Source: Micrasema longulum (Eukaryota > Arthropoda > Insecta > Trichoptera > Brachycentridae). Taken from it: DNA of 64,000 nucleotides. The notes beneath the pieces were generated by a model. The model was not told the DNA's origin and ran no database searches. It saw only the letters and a list, made by a program, of their open reading frames with translations. Below, piece after piece: positions 13,201 through 28,200 of the stretch. Location of the stretch: contig JAGVSM010004969.1 of the NCBI GenBank assembly GCA_022494885.1, positions 1 to 64,000 on the forward strand, read 5' to 3'. Every line of letters begins with the position of its first letter. Positions within the stretch are counted from its first letter, which is position 1. The position numbers and the translations under genes were made by a program.

Positions 13201-16200
13201 AGATAATCTTTTAACGTCTCCTGTTAAATAAAGACCGTACAAATATTTCATTAAAAAAGGTTTTTGGCGATAAGTTCACCATTATAGTGCTAAAATTTAA
13301 TGTTGTACATAAAAATATATATATATTAAAATAAATAAGTACCTGCAAGAACTGGTGACACATTGTCCGGTGGGGGCGGTGGAGGTCCATTTGGCCGAAT
13401 ACTCGGAGATTTGGGATTATTATTCTTGTTAGAAATGACAGGAGACATTCTTTTTATTATTCCAGGAACCAGCGGAACACTGGTATCATTCACTTGATTT
13501 AAATTTGTTTGCACAGGAGGTTCGGGTAGAGGTTTCTTATTATGTTTTCTTGTTGGTGCAACTGGCTGAGATTCTTCTTTAGCAGTTTCCATTTCCCCTG
13601 AATCGTTGCTAAATAAATTTGAAAAAAAATAGTTGTTAATTTGTATGTATTGTTTTGTTTTGTACGACTGTGTTAAATACATTAAAAAAATAAAAATAGT
13701 ATTTTTTTTTAAAAACACTTACTTTTTGGATTCTGATGAATCACTTAGAAGATCATTCAGGTAAAATGTAGAGTTCATTACAGATAATGACTGTGATCTA
13801 GATTTATTATCATCTATCACGGATGAGTTACGTTTGAATTTAGACTTAAATGATAAATATGATTTTCTAGAGAGAGTAGTGCTGTCTTTATCAGTTTTGG
13901 AATTATTATTTTGAGAGTCTTGCGTCTCGATACTAGTGTTTGATATATTAGAGTACATCTGTTCGGATTTTGATTTGTGTTCGGCTAATTCCAAATTCAA
14001 TTGCGAAGCGCTACTTAAATTAATATTAGACAAAGCGTTCCTAACGGGGAATTGGGTAGATTTAATATCTCCAACGGGAGAATGTTGGCTCTTCATTGTT
14101 TTCAGTGGTTTATCAACACTGACTTCGTGTTTTGACTGGAAGAATACATTATTTTGACTAGGTGAATCAGGTAAGGTTTTGACAATGATTTCTTTAGATT
14201 TCTTGCTCTTTTCTTCAACACCTTGCTTTATTTTAAAATTATCTTTTTCCTCAGAAGTAAAAGTACTTTTGTTTCCATTATCTGAAATGAAGAAGAAAAA
14301 ACATTTTTGTGAGTCTAGAAATCTAAGGAGGAAGTTCAGTGGTTTAAAAAAAAAAAATATTTGTTAATAGACTATTAAACTAAGCCAATTTTTATTTTTA
14401 TGTATAGTATTATCAGCACTATGATTTTTTCAAGTTTTGTATTTCTGAAATTACTCCATGTGTGACGTCTCAAGTTCTTTTCCGCTTCTTCTCAGTCAGT
14501 TCTGCAAATTGGTCCGTTGACGGTAAGTAAACTGGAAATCTTGCACAACTCTCTTATCATTGGTTGATTCATATGAACCAGCGACGTCGTTCAAAGTAGT
14601 TCAATTTTATTTAAATATTTGAAAATATTTTTTTCATACATTTTCAAGAAACTTTGCCATATAATTATTATAAAACATTTTTCGTATCGAGCAAAGAGTT
14701 GTCATTTTGTTGATATTACATATGAATACCTGAATGTTTTTTTCTTGTGCTTTTTGTAAAGTTGAATTTCAACTCCCGCATTTTTTTTCCAGCAGCTGAT
14801 GCAAAACGAGTAAGAGTATAAATATTACTGGATGTCGGGGGTTCAGGAAGCTGCGTATTGTCGATGTCGCCCTGAAAATACAATTAATTTTAGCAAAAGA
14901 AAAATACTCCATAAGTAGCTGTACTCTGTTATTCAACAACATAATCTTCTTTGTTATTAATATTTTATCATGGCAATAATTGTACAGGAAAAATAAAGAC
15001 ATTATATGCTAATAGAGAAATGCATTAGAGAAAGTATCTCATAGTGAAACGTTGCATGATAGACAGAATAATGGATTAGATAAAAGTAATAAATTATCAT
15101 AGAAAGACAATATCCACATACAAATTACCAGTAATGATACCTTTTGACATATTTTACACCCTTTTAGATTATTTAATCCAGATATAGATTTAATCCCATA
15201 GATAAATAAACACAACATCCAATATTTTATGTCCAATGTAGATTGCTATGATGATTATTTTTCTTATTCTTAGAGGTGGGGGTCAGTGCTATTCAAGCTC
15301 TTGACGTCACTGCAACTTGTGAAGATCTATTTTGTTGGGTCCCCGTGAATAGTTCTCGCCCTCCGAGCCTGGGTCTATAAAGAACCTGGCTACTGTGTGG
15401 AAGGCGAGAGTTTACATTTTGTTAAATCTCTCCCTCCAAGCCCAGATATGTAAAGTATCGGGCTATTAGGTAGGGGGCAAGCTCTTAAATATCCTCAGAT
15501 TTAACCAGTGGTCCCCCGAAGATGAGGCTCCTTTTGTGATGTAAAGCATCACATTCATATAGGATGTGTATAAGTATTTCCTCATCTGCACTGCAGAACC
15601 TACATCTAGAAGTTTCGGAAAGGTTCATTTTAGCATGTTTGTTTAATCTGCAGTGCCCTGGGCGGGCTCTAGTGATAACCCTCACTTGATTTCGGCTGAG
15701 CTTTATTAGGTCGAAGGCAAACCTTTACGAGTACCCTTTGCTATGATGATAGTTGTATTTCAAAATAAAGTATTTTTGAAAACATGAACTTTTTCACTAT
15801 CTACTTAATTGGTAGGTACTAGGCACCTACTTTGGTAACGTGTGTAAGTATAAAGTATTAAATTTTTATTTTATTTATTTCTTTGGTTATTATTAAAATT
15901 CTCTTCATCTTAGTCGTTTGCTCTTGGCAGAGCAGTCGTGGTCACATTGGCAGGAGGGACGCTCGTTGTTACGATCCGCTTCCACCCGCTTCTATCTTCA
16001 GCGCTTTTGGAGGGCTCCTGAAGAGGGACGCCAGTTGCTTCTGTTACCAAGTCTGTCTATCTGGTAGGACTTCTTCCACGAGATCGAGTTCCCTCTACTC
16101 ATGCTTGTACCACTAATCTTTCCATCTTGTCTCTTCGTCTCGTAACTTGGCCGAAGTTCCCGAGAACACGGATTTGTACAGTTGAAGGAAAATGTTGTTC

Positions 16201-19200
16201 AATACCCAGTTCTCGGATTATAGAGACATAAGTCCTATGGGGTGTCCATGGTATCCGCAGCATTCGACGCCAGAACCACATTTCAAAAGCCTCTACCTTT
16301 CTTCGTTCTCTTTCTTTTAGGGTCCACGTTTCTGCGGCGCACAAAAATATAGGAAAAAAAATCGCTTTTTGACCATTTTTATTTTGGTAGATTTGGTGAT
16401 ACTACGTTGTGGCCAAACTTTTTTCAATTTCTCCATCGCAGAGCTAGCCATGCCATTTCGTCTCTTGATTTCAGCAACGTACCCTTCTCTGTTTACTATC
16501 ATTGACCCCAGACCTTGCGATTTTAAATTTGAGTTATTTCCGGTCTATTCTCATTTCTCCGGTCAATTATCATCATTTTGGTTTTTTCCCTGTAGATTTA
16601 TTATTATACTGTAATCAAATTTAGAATATTCTGAAAATCTGTGACTTATTCATATATTATGCAGCCTCCGTGGTGTAGTATTCAAGACGCTTGACTCACG
16701 CACGGAAGGTTCCGGGTTCGATTCCCAGTGAGAACACAAAAAAAAATTAAAATGTGATTTTTCTCAAGCATGGGTGTTCTGTGATTGGGCCTCCTGTCCT
16801 GTTGTGGTGCAAAAAAAAAAAAAATTTACTCTAACTTTTCAATTGATAAAATAAATATTTCAAACACACTTACAAAAAAAAAACCCGTCACAGAATCAAC
16901 AGTCTAAAAGTATCTCCTTATATGGAACATAATCATGTGTATTGATTGATTAATGAATTTAATAAACTAGTTTATTAAATTCATTAATCAATCAAAATCA
17001 TTAAGTGGAAAAGAAAAGAGACCAATTTTTTTTTTGTGTTAGACACATTCTGATCAAAGTTTGGTAATAAAGGAACAGTTTTTACCTTATGCACATGATG
17101 AAAAGATTGTTCAGATTCGGAGTCACTATCAAAGGAATCATAATATTCCTGTGGTATTCTGGAATCTTCTGATGATCCTTGATGAGGAAATGGTTCGTAG
17201 AGATGTTCAGAATCAGAGCTATCTACATCTAAAAAACATAGAAACATTTTATGACCGGCATAATACACACGAAAGAAAATAGTTTATAAAAAAACAGGAT
17301 ATTTTATTTTGTGTTCTTGGTGCTAATTGAATATTTATACAAATTATGATGTTTTATATGTGAAGTAACCTAGCTTTTTGTAGTCAAACAGTCCATAACA
17401 CAATTGAATAGTTTGCAATTAATTAAACATAAAGCTTTTGTTGACGTTTTTATTTTAAATAATATATTATATGATATGTGCGCTTAAATCCGTTTAAATG
17501 TGTTTATATTTTATGCAAAAAATTTAATTAAATAAATTTACTTGTAAACGCTTTCATACATTAGTTCAAATAACGTTTCAACATCATGGATAAAATACAT
17601 TATTATAGATCAAAAAATTTTATTTTTATTTTAATTGATTTATTTTTTAGTTTATTCAGATAAAAAAATATAAGTATACAAGATTAGGTGCTACTAAATA
17701 CAATTTTTAATATAAATTTAATAGATATATTTACATTAACGTTTCCCATTACGCAAAAGAAAAAACATTTATTGTGTACATAATGGGGAGTGAAGTCTTA
17801 CAATAATTTGTTTATTTTATTTTGAATTATTAATATTATGATTTGATTAACAAAGACTTCTTTTGAAATATGTAACATTAATTTGCGTATTTTAAAACAT
17901 TTGCTGGCAACACATGATACATAGCTTACTATCAGTCAATTAATTAAATTTATTAATCAATCAATGTATTTGAAAAAAAAAATTGTTTACAATTCTTTTT
18001 TCGATTAAGTTGGTAATTCATAATACCTATATCATTATTTTAATTCTGCTTTTTTACATAATCATAAAAGTGTATTTACCCTAAATCAGTTTTTTCCAAA
18101 AACTTCCTGGGAATACTAAATTATATAAAATCCATAGTAATATGTTTTCAATTTATTTTTTTATTTTAAATAGAGAATTACCAAATGGCTGTTCTGAGAA
18201 ATACCAGTATATATTTTTTTTTAGTTTATCGATATTTTTGTATAGATGTTGAAGATAAAAAAGCATTTCTTACGCCTTTATTAAACACATCTGATGCTAT
18301 TGTAAAAAACTAAAATAAAATACACACGTATTTTCTTTTTAAATTCAAAAATTAGTTCTACATAATGTAACCTACTGACATATTTACATTTATTCGGTTC
18401 CGCAAAGCGATATTAAAATTACCGTACTAATATACATTTAACAATAAAATATGTTGATTACATGTTATATGTTTTGTATCACAAATTACACTAAAGGATA
18501 GAGCCACGGTGCACCGCGTTACACAAGCCTCGATATGAAAATATTTTTGAAAAATTACGAAACGCAATTTATTCAAAAATTGTTTTTATTAATAATCCGC
18601 TTGCATCAGTACAATCTTTGTTTACATGAAATGAATACATAATATTTTTATACGATTGGCAATCAGAAAATATGCTTTCATTAATTTGCTGAATAAATTA
18701 GCAATACTTTCCGGTTTAGATTATTGTAGACACAGTAACAAAAATATGATTTTATACCGATGACCAAAAAATTGAGAATGTGGCTCTAAAGCAGCAAATT
18801 TAACGTTCTGTGCGCCTTAAAAAAATATCTGTAACCGTAAATCATTTTCTTGTAATTTTTTTCATAACCTCGGAGTAATAATTAGGGCTTCCATTCGAGA
18901 CTTGGGACTCACGAAATTTCGCGAGTCTCAAGACATTTTCAATATTGAGACTCTCGAGATGCTAGGATCAAAATTTCGAGGCCAGCAGTGCGATTATGAA
19001 CGCTCTCTAGGGGTTAGAGAACGCGTTGCTAGCGCGTAATTTACCCACTAATTACGTTCTAGCAAAGCTTCCTCTACCCTCTTAAGAGCGTTCAGAATCC
19101 CACTACAGGCGTTAAAAGGAGAGTCTATCATAGGCAAGGAATGGTGCTCGCTGGATAATCTCATTTCGATACAGGTCGTATTTTGGTTCAGTAAATTACG

Positions 19201-22200
19201 ACGCTTACCTTTGCTTATATAACCTTGTTAATAATAAATATATACTCATCATCACTATGGCAGCATCATCTGCATGGCATGTGATGTTAATGACCTTATC
19301 CCCCTTAGTAGATTCACTATTTTTTTTTATTCTTAAAAGCGTTTTTTTAATATATTTATTCTGCTTGAGTAAGAAAAGGTTTTTTGGCGTATATATTGTT
19401 GTGCTATATTTAGTTATAAAGGTGCTAAACTTGCTTTGTTTCTTTGTTGTTCTCAAAATGTGTTGTTTTCTAAATGTTAATATTATTTATGTCCCGAATT
19501 GAGTTGTTGCAACTCCTGGGAATGTAATTCAACGTAGTATACTTGTAAAATACTTTGTGTTATATGATTTATAAATAATAAAAAAAAACAGCCACATTGT
19601 TAAATTAAAAAAAAAAAATCTAGATGCGAAAAAATCGCGAAAATTGGGATTGATCGCTATGATGTAATTTATCTACTAAAATCATTATTTTTTATACGAA
19701 TTATCATAAGTATCGAATCGCCTATAAAAAAAATTTCGAAATTTCGAGACTTGGTCACCGAGTCTCGTCCCAGTCTCGAGACTGGAAGTCCTAAAAGCAA
19801 CGATTCGCTACCCGGTTGCGTATTATTACTCTGAGGTCAGAACAGATGCAAGTATTTGTAAGTATTTTTTGTATTACATTTGTAATGATTGAAAGGTGAT
19901 ATTTTTGTATACATGCATACTAAAAATTATCACGAAAAAACACATTCTGTACCATTGAAAATAATATTTTGAGTGGGTAATGATACTCCAAAATGTTCTA
20001 TCTAATACATATTTTTAAGACGAGTTTAGAACATGTGGGCAGAATTACTTTTTTCAAAGGTGAGTTAATTAATAATATAAGGAATGGTGTAATTTTAGAA
20101 TTTAGTAATAATTGAGCAATTACCAATTAAAATGGTGGCTTCTTGAGTTTCCGTAGTTTCATTGTCGAATACTAAAACTTTGATGACTGCCAATCCCGAC
20201 AAATCTTTGCGTCGCAACTTTGGGTCGTTGATTATTGTAAATATCACATCGGTATTTTGATAGTTTCGCAAAGAGTCGAAGATTTCGTCATTATCTGAAT
20301 AGAATGCCGCCGAACGTGACGTGGAAATGTAAACCGCGGAGGAAGAAGACACGAACACTGAAATAAATAATATAAACATTTTCTCACAAGAAGGGTAATT
20401 TGTAGGAGATAGTAGGTGGCTCGTTTTAGTTTATCTTTTGTGAATTCGAGGCCGTGCTGCGTCCGGAGTCCAGAGTCCGGGCTCCGGAATAATGAGAAGA
20501 CAGATACTAGGATCGCAGTCCACTTCTACGCTATTATACACAAGACACAAGTCAATCATGCTCAGACACTTTCCTAGCACTTCGATTATTTTTACTGATA
20601 GGGTTAACAACTCGATGTTTCCATGCGAAAATTTGTACGATCGAGTAATTTCGATACAAACATTCGTGTTTTTTTTTAGTCAATTGCACCGAAAAAGTTA
20701 AGTCTCAAAAAAGCTAAACGTCTTCGTCAAAATGGGTTGCTTCATCTCCTTTTTTTTATGTAAACCATTTGGACGAAAAGGAGACAATTGACAATTATTT
20801 AACTACCTACTGTCAGTAAAACGGGCTAACGGGCTAGACTCATCTATCAAAAACCACACACGATCGATGTTTTTATTAATTTATAAATGCAGTAACTATT
20901 CCCTTCCACTTATTTTATTCTCATGAGATTCAAATTGGATTTCATGATAATTATTACTAAATATTACTACAATTACTTATATTTCGATAATTTTTTGAAT
21001 TATATTTATGTTTATTGATTGCTTAAACGACGAGTTGTTGCCGCGAAATCAATTTGGCATTGTTTTGGTTCCAGACGGACCGTGCCCAAAGAGCTAACAA
21101 GAATAATACGATCCCTCGTATATGTGAAACATTTAACAAAAAAATTAATAGTCTTGATATATTTAACACTCCATACAATATGTACAGAAGAAAATTAATA
21201 GGCTTGATTCATGCTCTTCATTCATAATTCATTTAATCATTAAATCAAATGCAATTTTCTACTCTTACTTTCCTTCAATCATCCTTTACAACTCCTTATC
21301 AATTTCTTTCTTTTCCTTTCCACTATCTCCTTGTTTTGTCCATATTTATCTAATTTTAATATATAGTATATTTATTATTTATATAGTTTAAACTTCAAGC
21401 CGTCGTCGCTTTATTACAGTATTATTTAGTGAATACATATAATTGGATGGCAGGCCCTACTATGTATACATTTTATATAGTTTAAAAAAAAAAAAATTTA
21501 ACCTGTACATCTGTTTGTATTCGAAATAAATAAAATAAAATAATAATGTGTTTATCGAGTGAGGTTTTTTGTTACTTAGGTTTTAATTTTATACTATTAA
21601 ACATTGTACCTAATAATACAATCAGAATCAGTTTAAAAAATACGGAATAATTTCTAGGCCTCACAAGCGACATGTACTTAATCGCGTACTTATTTTGTTG
21701 AGTATTTTTTCCAAAACAATATTCGTTCTTCGTTTTCCGAATCATACATTCAAATACTTTCAGAAAAAATGTTTAAACATATTTCGCTAACTTTCAATTC
21801 GGTTGGCTTTTCTGATCCAAATTCAATTGATAGAAATAACAAATCAGCACCTACCACTATCTATTATCCAAATGCCGCGGATTGGATCTACCAACTAGAA
21901 TACTAGAGGATTCACAAAAACTAAAGTCAAATGAAGTATAATATGAAAGTTACTACGAAAGAAAGTGTTCTTTGTAAAATTTGTTTTGAATAATAAAAAA
22001 AACAGTGATTTTGTCACATTCTTTATTACCCAACATTACATAGTTATTTAAGTATTACTTTATAAAAAAAATATCTAATGATTTACTCAAATATTTAAAT
22101 CAAACTAGTCATAAATAACTGAGCTAGAAAATGATAATCAAGTTGTGGTAGAGTAGTATTCGAATCTTGGACCTCTAATTCGTGATTAACGATACGAGTA

Positions 22201-25200
22201 CGAGACCGCAACTTGATTATGTCATTTTTAATTGACTCTTTTTAGCATAAAACGCAATATTCGGAACTTATTCGCGTCAAAAAGTTTTATAATAATTGAC
22301 GTGATTTCAAGGTTATTATAATAACAGATTTAAACCGGCTTTATTAGATTTTACTAAAAATATTACAGTTTCCTGATTATTTATATTTCATTTGATCACA
22401 ATCGCAAAATTCTTAGGTTTCAACTATGACCGGTGGTGACTGGTGACCGGTGACAGCGGCGACACACGAACTAATGAACTCGGTGGAAAGGTTTTTTTTA
22501 TTTAAAAGAAACGTGCCTCAATATACAATAATGATGACATTGAGATGACTTTATTTGGAGTACACGACTCTAAATACATTTATATGATTTACCTAATACT
22601 TTGTTCCACGGTAGAATCGTATAAGTTAAGATCTTATCACGCGATGAATTCAGCTAAGAATGAAAAATATAATCGAATATACTAAAATAGAGGCAGATCA
22701 AAGATTTTTGTGAACATCGAACGTAGTTAAATCCATATCTAAGTACGTTTTGTATTGCACTAAAAAAAACATCTTTTCATTACTTACAAAGATGGCTATA
22801 TACATATTTTATTTAGTTGTCTGCTACTAGTCAGTGTGTCTAGGTATGTACCTAAGTAAAATCGAATTTGATCAGGCTAAAGCCTCGAGTGAGACGCTTG
22901 AACCGGAAGGTCGCGAAGTAAATGAAATAATACACAACATTGCCATCTATAGGTATAATGAGTACGTTAGTACCTGCACCAATATAAATGAAATAGCTAA
23001 TATTATTATTATCATACCCGGACGCAGCACGAGGACAAATTTCAATAGCTCAAAATTTTAATAGATTTGAAGAATACGAGAAAAACAAGGAAGAGAACAT
23101 TTTCACAGCCTTTAGGATATTTACTGAAAACGTTTTCAAGGTTGACATAACATTAACCTAGATTTAATATATGCAATCAGTAAGGAACAGGTGAATTATA
23201 TTTCAGTAGGCTATGGTAAACAATATCAATTACAGATTCTTACTTAATAGTTTTTATACAATTAAGTTTTATCAAAAAATTAACCACAAAAATACAAATA
23301 ATAGAGATAAAAATCATGGTTATGTAAGATTTATATTGTTTAAATGTATAAGGTTAACTAACAATGTTGACAAGAGACGGCAGCGCGATTACCTTGCGAA
23401 ATCCAAACATTATACCACTGTATTGTCAAACATAGCCTCATGAAAAATAAACACGTTTGTGTGATATAACAAGGTGAACGTGAAGGAAGGGAGGCATCGA
23501 ATCCTCGGGGCCGTTACATGCTGAGGGACTCGGACAAACCTTGCTCCGCGCAGTGGCGCCGCCTGCGCGCGGTGGCCGGAGTGTTTCGCTGGCGGACACA
23601 TCCCACGCTCATGGCTCATTTTTGATTAACACGGTTATTTATTTACTTAATATTCAAATATTTTGATTCTCCATGTTTTCCAGCACTGAATTACAATTTG
23701 CACTACAAAAAATCACTTTATCTAAGAAAAATGCAGCTGTTGTGCCAAGGTGTTATAATAGCGTACTTATGCACCTACGAAATTGATCAAAGTAAATATC
23801 TATCCGGTTAAACGTTCGTAATAATGACCTCATTCGCTACCTATATATGGATTCAGACACAAAGCAACTCCGAGCGATATAGAAATCACGGTACAAGTAG
23901 AAACGCACAAGATTCCAATGAGAAATAAAATGTACGTTAAAAACAAAACGTAGATCGCAAGAACTTGAATACTCTTCCGTTTAAATGCAGTCTTTTCCAC
24001 GCGTCGAGCAAAAATATGTAAAATACAAGAAGTAGATCGTAATGGGAGTGAGACTCCGTTGTTATCAGGAATCGGTGATTAAACGTAATATTTAATTACA
24101 ATATTAAAATAACTCGAAAGTGGGTATCCAATTCTCGCTTTCCGCTGCAACGCGCACTTTGTACGGAAGTTATGAGAATGACGATGGAATTAGTGTTACT
24201 TTGAAACATAAATTCAAAATGAATGATTACGAAAATTAGAAATCATTCGCGCTCGTAACAAGTTCACTTGCAAATTGAATGGCCACCGAAAACGAGGAAT
24301 TCAATGACGAATCAATATCCGGCAATGTAAAGGTAACAGCGTAGATAGCCTAAATAAAAATAATATAATTCGTGTTAGCCATGTATGGTTTTGACAACAT
24401 TTTGGAAGTATTGAAAAAAAAAGATTCTAGGAGGTAAATTTAAGAAGCACAGAGTGGACTAGACAGTAGTCATAAGTCATGTGTAGCAAGAAGGTAACAA
24501 GTATGCTTGCGTAAATTGTTGGGTAACTTGTCATTTTCTAATAATTGATATGTTTTTTAATGTTTCGTGTTTTTCTACGATTATTTTCCTATTGTTGAAT
24601 TGAATTTCCCACCGCCAAGGTAGAAGCAATAATTTATCTAATTTTACCAGTTCCTACGTAGGTATATGTACGTAGATATTAGAGATACACACTTTCCGAT
24701 TGCGTTGAAGTTTACATTATCGGTTTACACAATAGACATTTAAATGTTTTCCCTCGAGATAACAATAGCGAGTTTTTACGTAAGTAATTCTTAATGTAGT
24801 GAATATTCGTAGAAAATCCCGAGCGGCAAGTGCACGATGCAATATGAGAGGTGCATAAAACAATTCGCGAATTGGTAATGCGATCTTCTAGAATTTAATT
24901 ATCGTGAAACAATCGGGGCCATTCAGGTCACAAGAAAATCAGCATGATACGCTCGAGTACACTGTTCATCGGTGCGGGTTTCGACATCCCCAGCGTTGAT
25001 CTCGAGTCGCGACGCTCGCAGCTTCGCACACCGAGTGGAGCGAGCGATACTGATAACGGACTAGACTGCATGCGCAAGCACACGGAACGGATCGGCTCGG
25101 TAAACGGACATCGGATTCATCCGGTATACTGGCCGGTGGCTGTTGCGTACCGCTGCCGACCGTCAACTGTTAACAGTGGCAGACGGCGACGGGCTGGAAT

Positions 25201-28200
25201 CTTCAAGGTGATAGGTACCCGCTAATCACCAACGGGTTATCTGGTTCAGCACACTCGGTAGGATGTCGATCTGAGTGAAAAGTCAACTCATTTATTCGAG
25301 TCTTGAAAAGGCGATAAAATTGCACCGGTCGCGAATTTCCGAATGACTATATTTTGGGATGGCAACCACTGCACCCGCGTCCGAGTAGGTTAGTATTACG
25401 CAATATCGCACAGAAAACCGGACGAACACAAAGAGCGCCGCAGCGCACCTCAGCCGCACTGACAATGAGAAATGAGACCCAGCATAACCGGATTTCTCTA
25501 TCAATTATTTTATAACACAACAAGAGCGAGGATGATCACATACGCGTAACTCTCGCTAATACGAGGCGATAGGTTTACACGCGCGCTTCGGGCGGCGGGC
25601 GGCGGAAAGTTTGTTATGGTCGCGAGAAGTTTCGGGCGACGGTTGCCGCGATGCACTTTCACTCGGCGGGCGCGAGCGCTGTGGAGGCCCCGCGCGGCGC
25701 GAATGCCCTCCGCCGGCCGCGGCTCGCCGCGCGGCTCCAGGTTGGCCGAGGGGCCGCTCCGCGTCGCGCCGCGCAGCGCCCGCCGTGGGACGGCCGGAGC
25801 ATTCCTGCCGGATGATCTTTCAACTGGAACTGGAGAGCCTCAAAAGGCAACTCGAGAGATTACGCCTTACAGACATACGATCTTTACCTGAACATATGAT
25901 GGAGCATCCAGTATACCCGCTCACTCCATTTTATGTCTAAATAAAGCTAAATCAATAATAAAAAACGAGAAAAACCAGTTATCATTTTTTATGTGGTGAG
26001 GTCACGTCTACTCAAAAATTATCACCTGTTGTGTTCTCCATATCTGTTGTAATATCTTTCAATAAAATAGCGTTCTTTGAAATTCTCTACCTTATGCATT
26101 ATTTTATTGGGGGTGGTTAACCTACAATCATAGAGTGGGTATGGACTCGGAGGATGATAGGTACAGGTGTCCAGTATCACGTATAAAACAATATTATAGC
26201 AACCACCTTTACTGTTTCAGTGATAAGAAGTTGGAATCGATGACGGTAGTGGTTAGTTTTCTTTATTCTTTTTTATTGATTTGGAAGTTCAACAAGAAAA
26301 CATAAAATGCATACAATTTGTATGCAAGCATTGGTATCATTCTTCAATTATAGAACTCCACCACCTTTCATAAATTATATCAAATAAGTGGGTGGCTTAG
26401 TTAAATAAATGTGAATAATAATAAAGATTGAGTTAAAGATAAGACTAATTATTTTTAAAGAAAAGAAAAGAGAAAACAAGAAGATATAAGAAGTAATAAA
26501 AGAAACTAAATTAATTTACACACACAAAAATTTTAAAAAAAGATTAGACATTTGATTTTAGAAACACAGCAATATTTTTTATAACCATTTACTCTATCAT
26601 GATAAATGTCAATATTAACTTTTTTCTATTTCGTTATGGAGTCCTAACATTCTTTCAAGAGAGTTAAAATGTGCCACATTGTTTGTAAAAATTGGAAGGT
26701 AAAATGTAACAGGTGATTTCAGACGCCTACGGGGAACGTACAATGGCACATTTTATACACAAAACACTGAATCAACATTATTGTGAATTATATTATGAAA
26801 GTACATCAAATCTGCAATTTGCCTCATAGTTTCCAACTTTTTATTTTTAAAATACTCTTCGTAACATTAAAGTATTCAGCCCATATTACACAAAGAAAGA
26901 AGGATTTTTTTATGTACCGTTTCAAATATATTTTTATAAATCACATAACGAGGTTACCAAACAATACATCCAAGTTGTTGTCGACTAAAAAACCCTTGTC
27001 GCAAAGAAATATGTACGCAGTTTGTCGCAACCACCTGTCCGTAGCCTAAAACATAGTCGAAACCTGAAATGAAACAACTTGATTCCCAAAATAAGGTTAA
27101 AAAAAGACAAATTCTAAATTAAAATCTCGACGAACTAAAAAAACAAAAAAATCGCAATGTTTTTTCTTAACTCACAAAATAACATATATTTTGTGGGCGA
27201 TTTAAAACTGGTTTTTGTATTAAAATGTACGTATTTTTATTAACGCGCATTATTTTTCAAGTAGGGTCAGGCGGGGAATAGTGTAACACATTTCCTATAT
27301 TTTTCTTAATTGCAATACTGTTTACAGCCAATGAGAGTTCAATATCCGCCATCTTAATTCATAGCTAATTTGAAAACAATATTCATGTTTTTTGTAGTAA
27401 TTTAAAAATATTGCTTTTGTTTTGTAAAATGGCGATTAAAAAAAGTTATTTCACTGCTATTCTGAAAAAGTCAAGCATTGGTGACTAAATGTATTTCCTA
27501 TTTAATCTTTGTTTGTAAGCCGTTTAATAAATCAAACAAGTTTGCCGGTTTTTCCTATCTAACTTCTTGAAATTAAAGGAAGTCATTTTAATATCCTCTG
27601 GGGCAGAGTATAACGGGGCACAATGTAGCACTGTTAGGTGATTTTGTTAAAATCAAATTTTCCAGAAAATAAGGCAAATATTTTGCTAGTCGGGTTGAGT
27701 GATACTGGTGAGAATAAAAAATATGAAATTCAATACCCTCGAAAAAGCGCAAAAAAACTGTTTTTATTATTCGTTGCAATCCGATCTGGCACTTGTGTCA
27801 GTTGATGATGTAAATGACATACCGCATCCGAATACTAAGGGTCAAAAAAAAGGAAAGTTGATCTATATTCATTCCAAAAAGGTATTTAAAAAAAGGCTCA
27901 TTTGGTCAATGTTTTTCAATGTGCCCTTCATTGTTTAACAGTTCCCCTATGCTAGTTACATTGCACCTCTGATCTGGGGTACAGTGTATCAGTTTCCTAT
28001 AGTTTATTTTTAGTAAAGTCAAGCTAAAGAATAAACTATTGATTGACTGTAAGAAAGGTGTTCGTGAAATAATTAAATATTAAAAATATATATTTTTTGT
28101 TACACTGTTCCCCATCTGACTCTGAGTAATGATGTAATGTGAAACAAAAATATATGTTATTTTTAGCTTTTTTTAAAATAAAAGCTGTTACAGATAATGA

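Noticed and set aside
25659..25850. Minus-strand and alternative plus-strand frames in the GC-rich block
   Set aside because: Arg/Ala/Pro-rich translation expected from any frame of CpG-rich DNA; no family resemblance or splice support.
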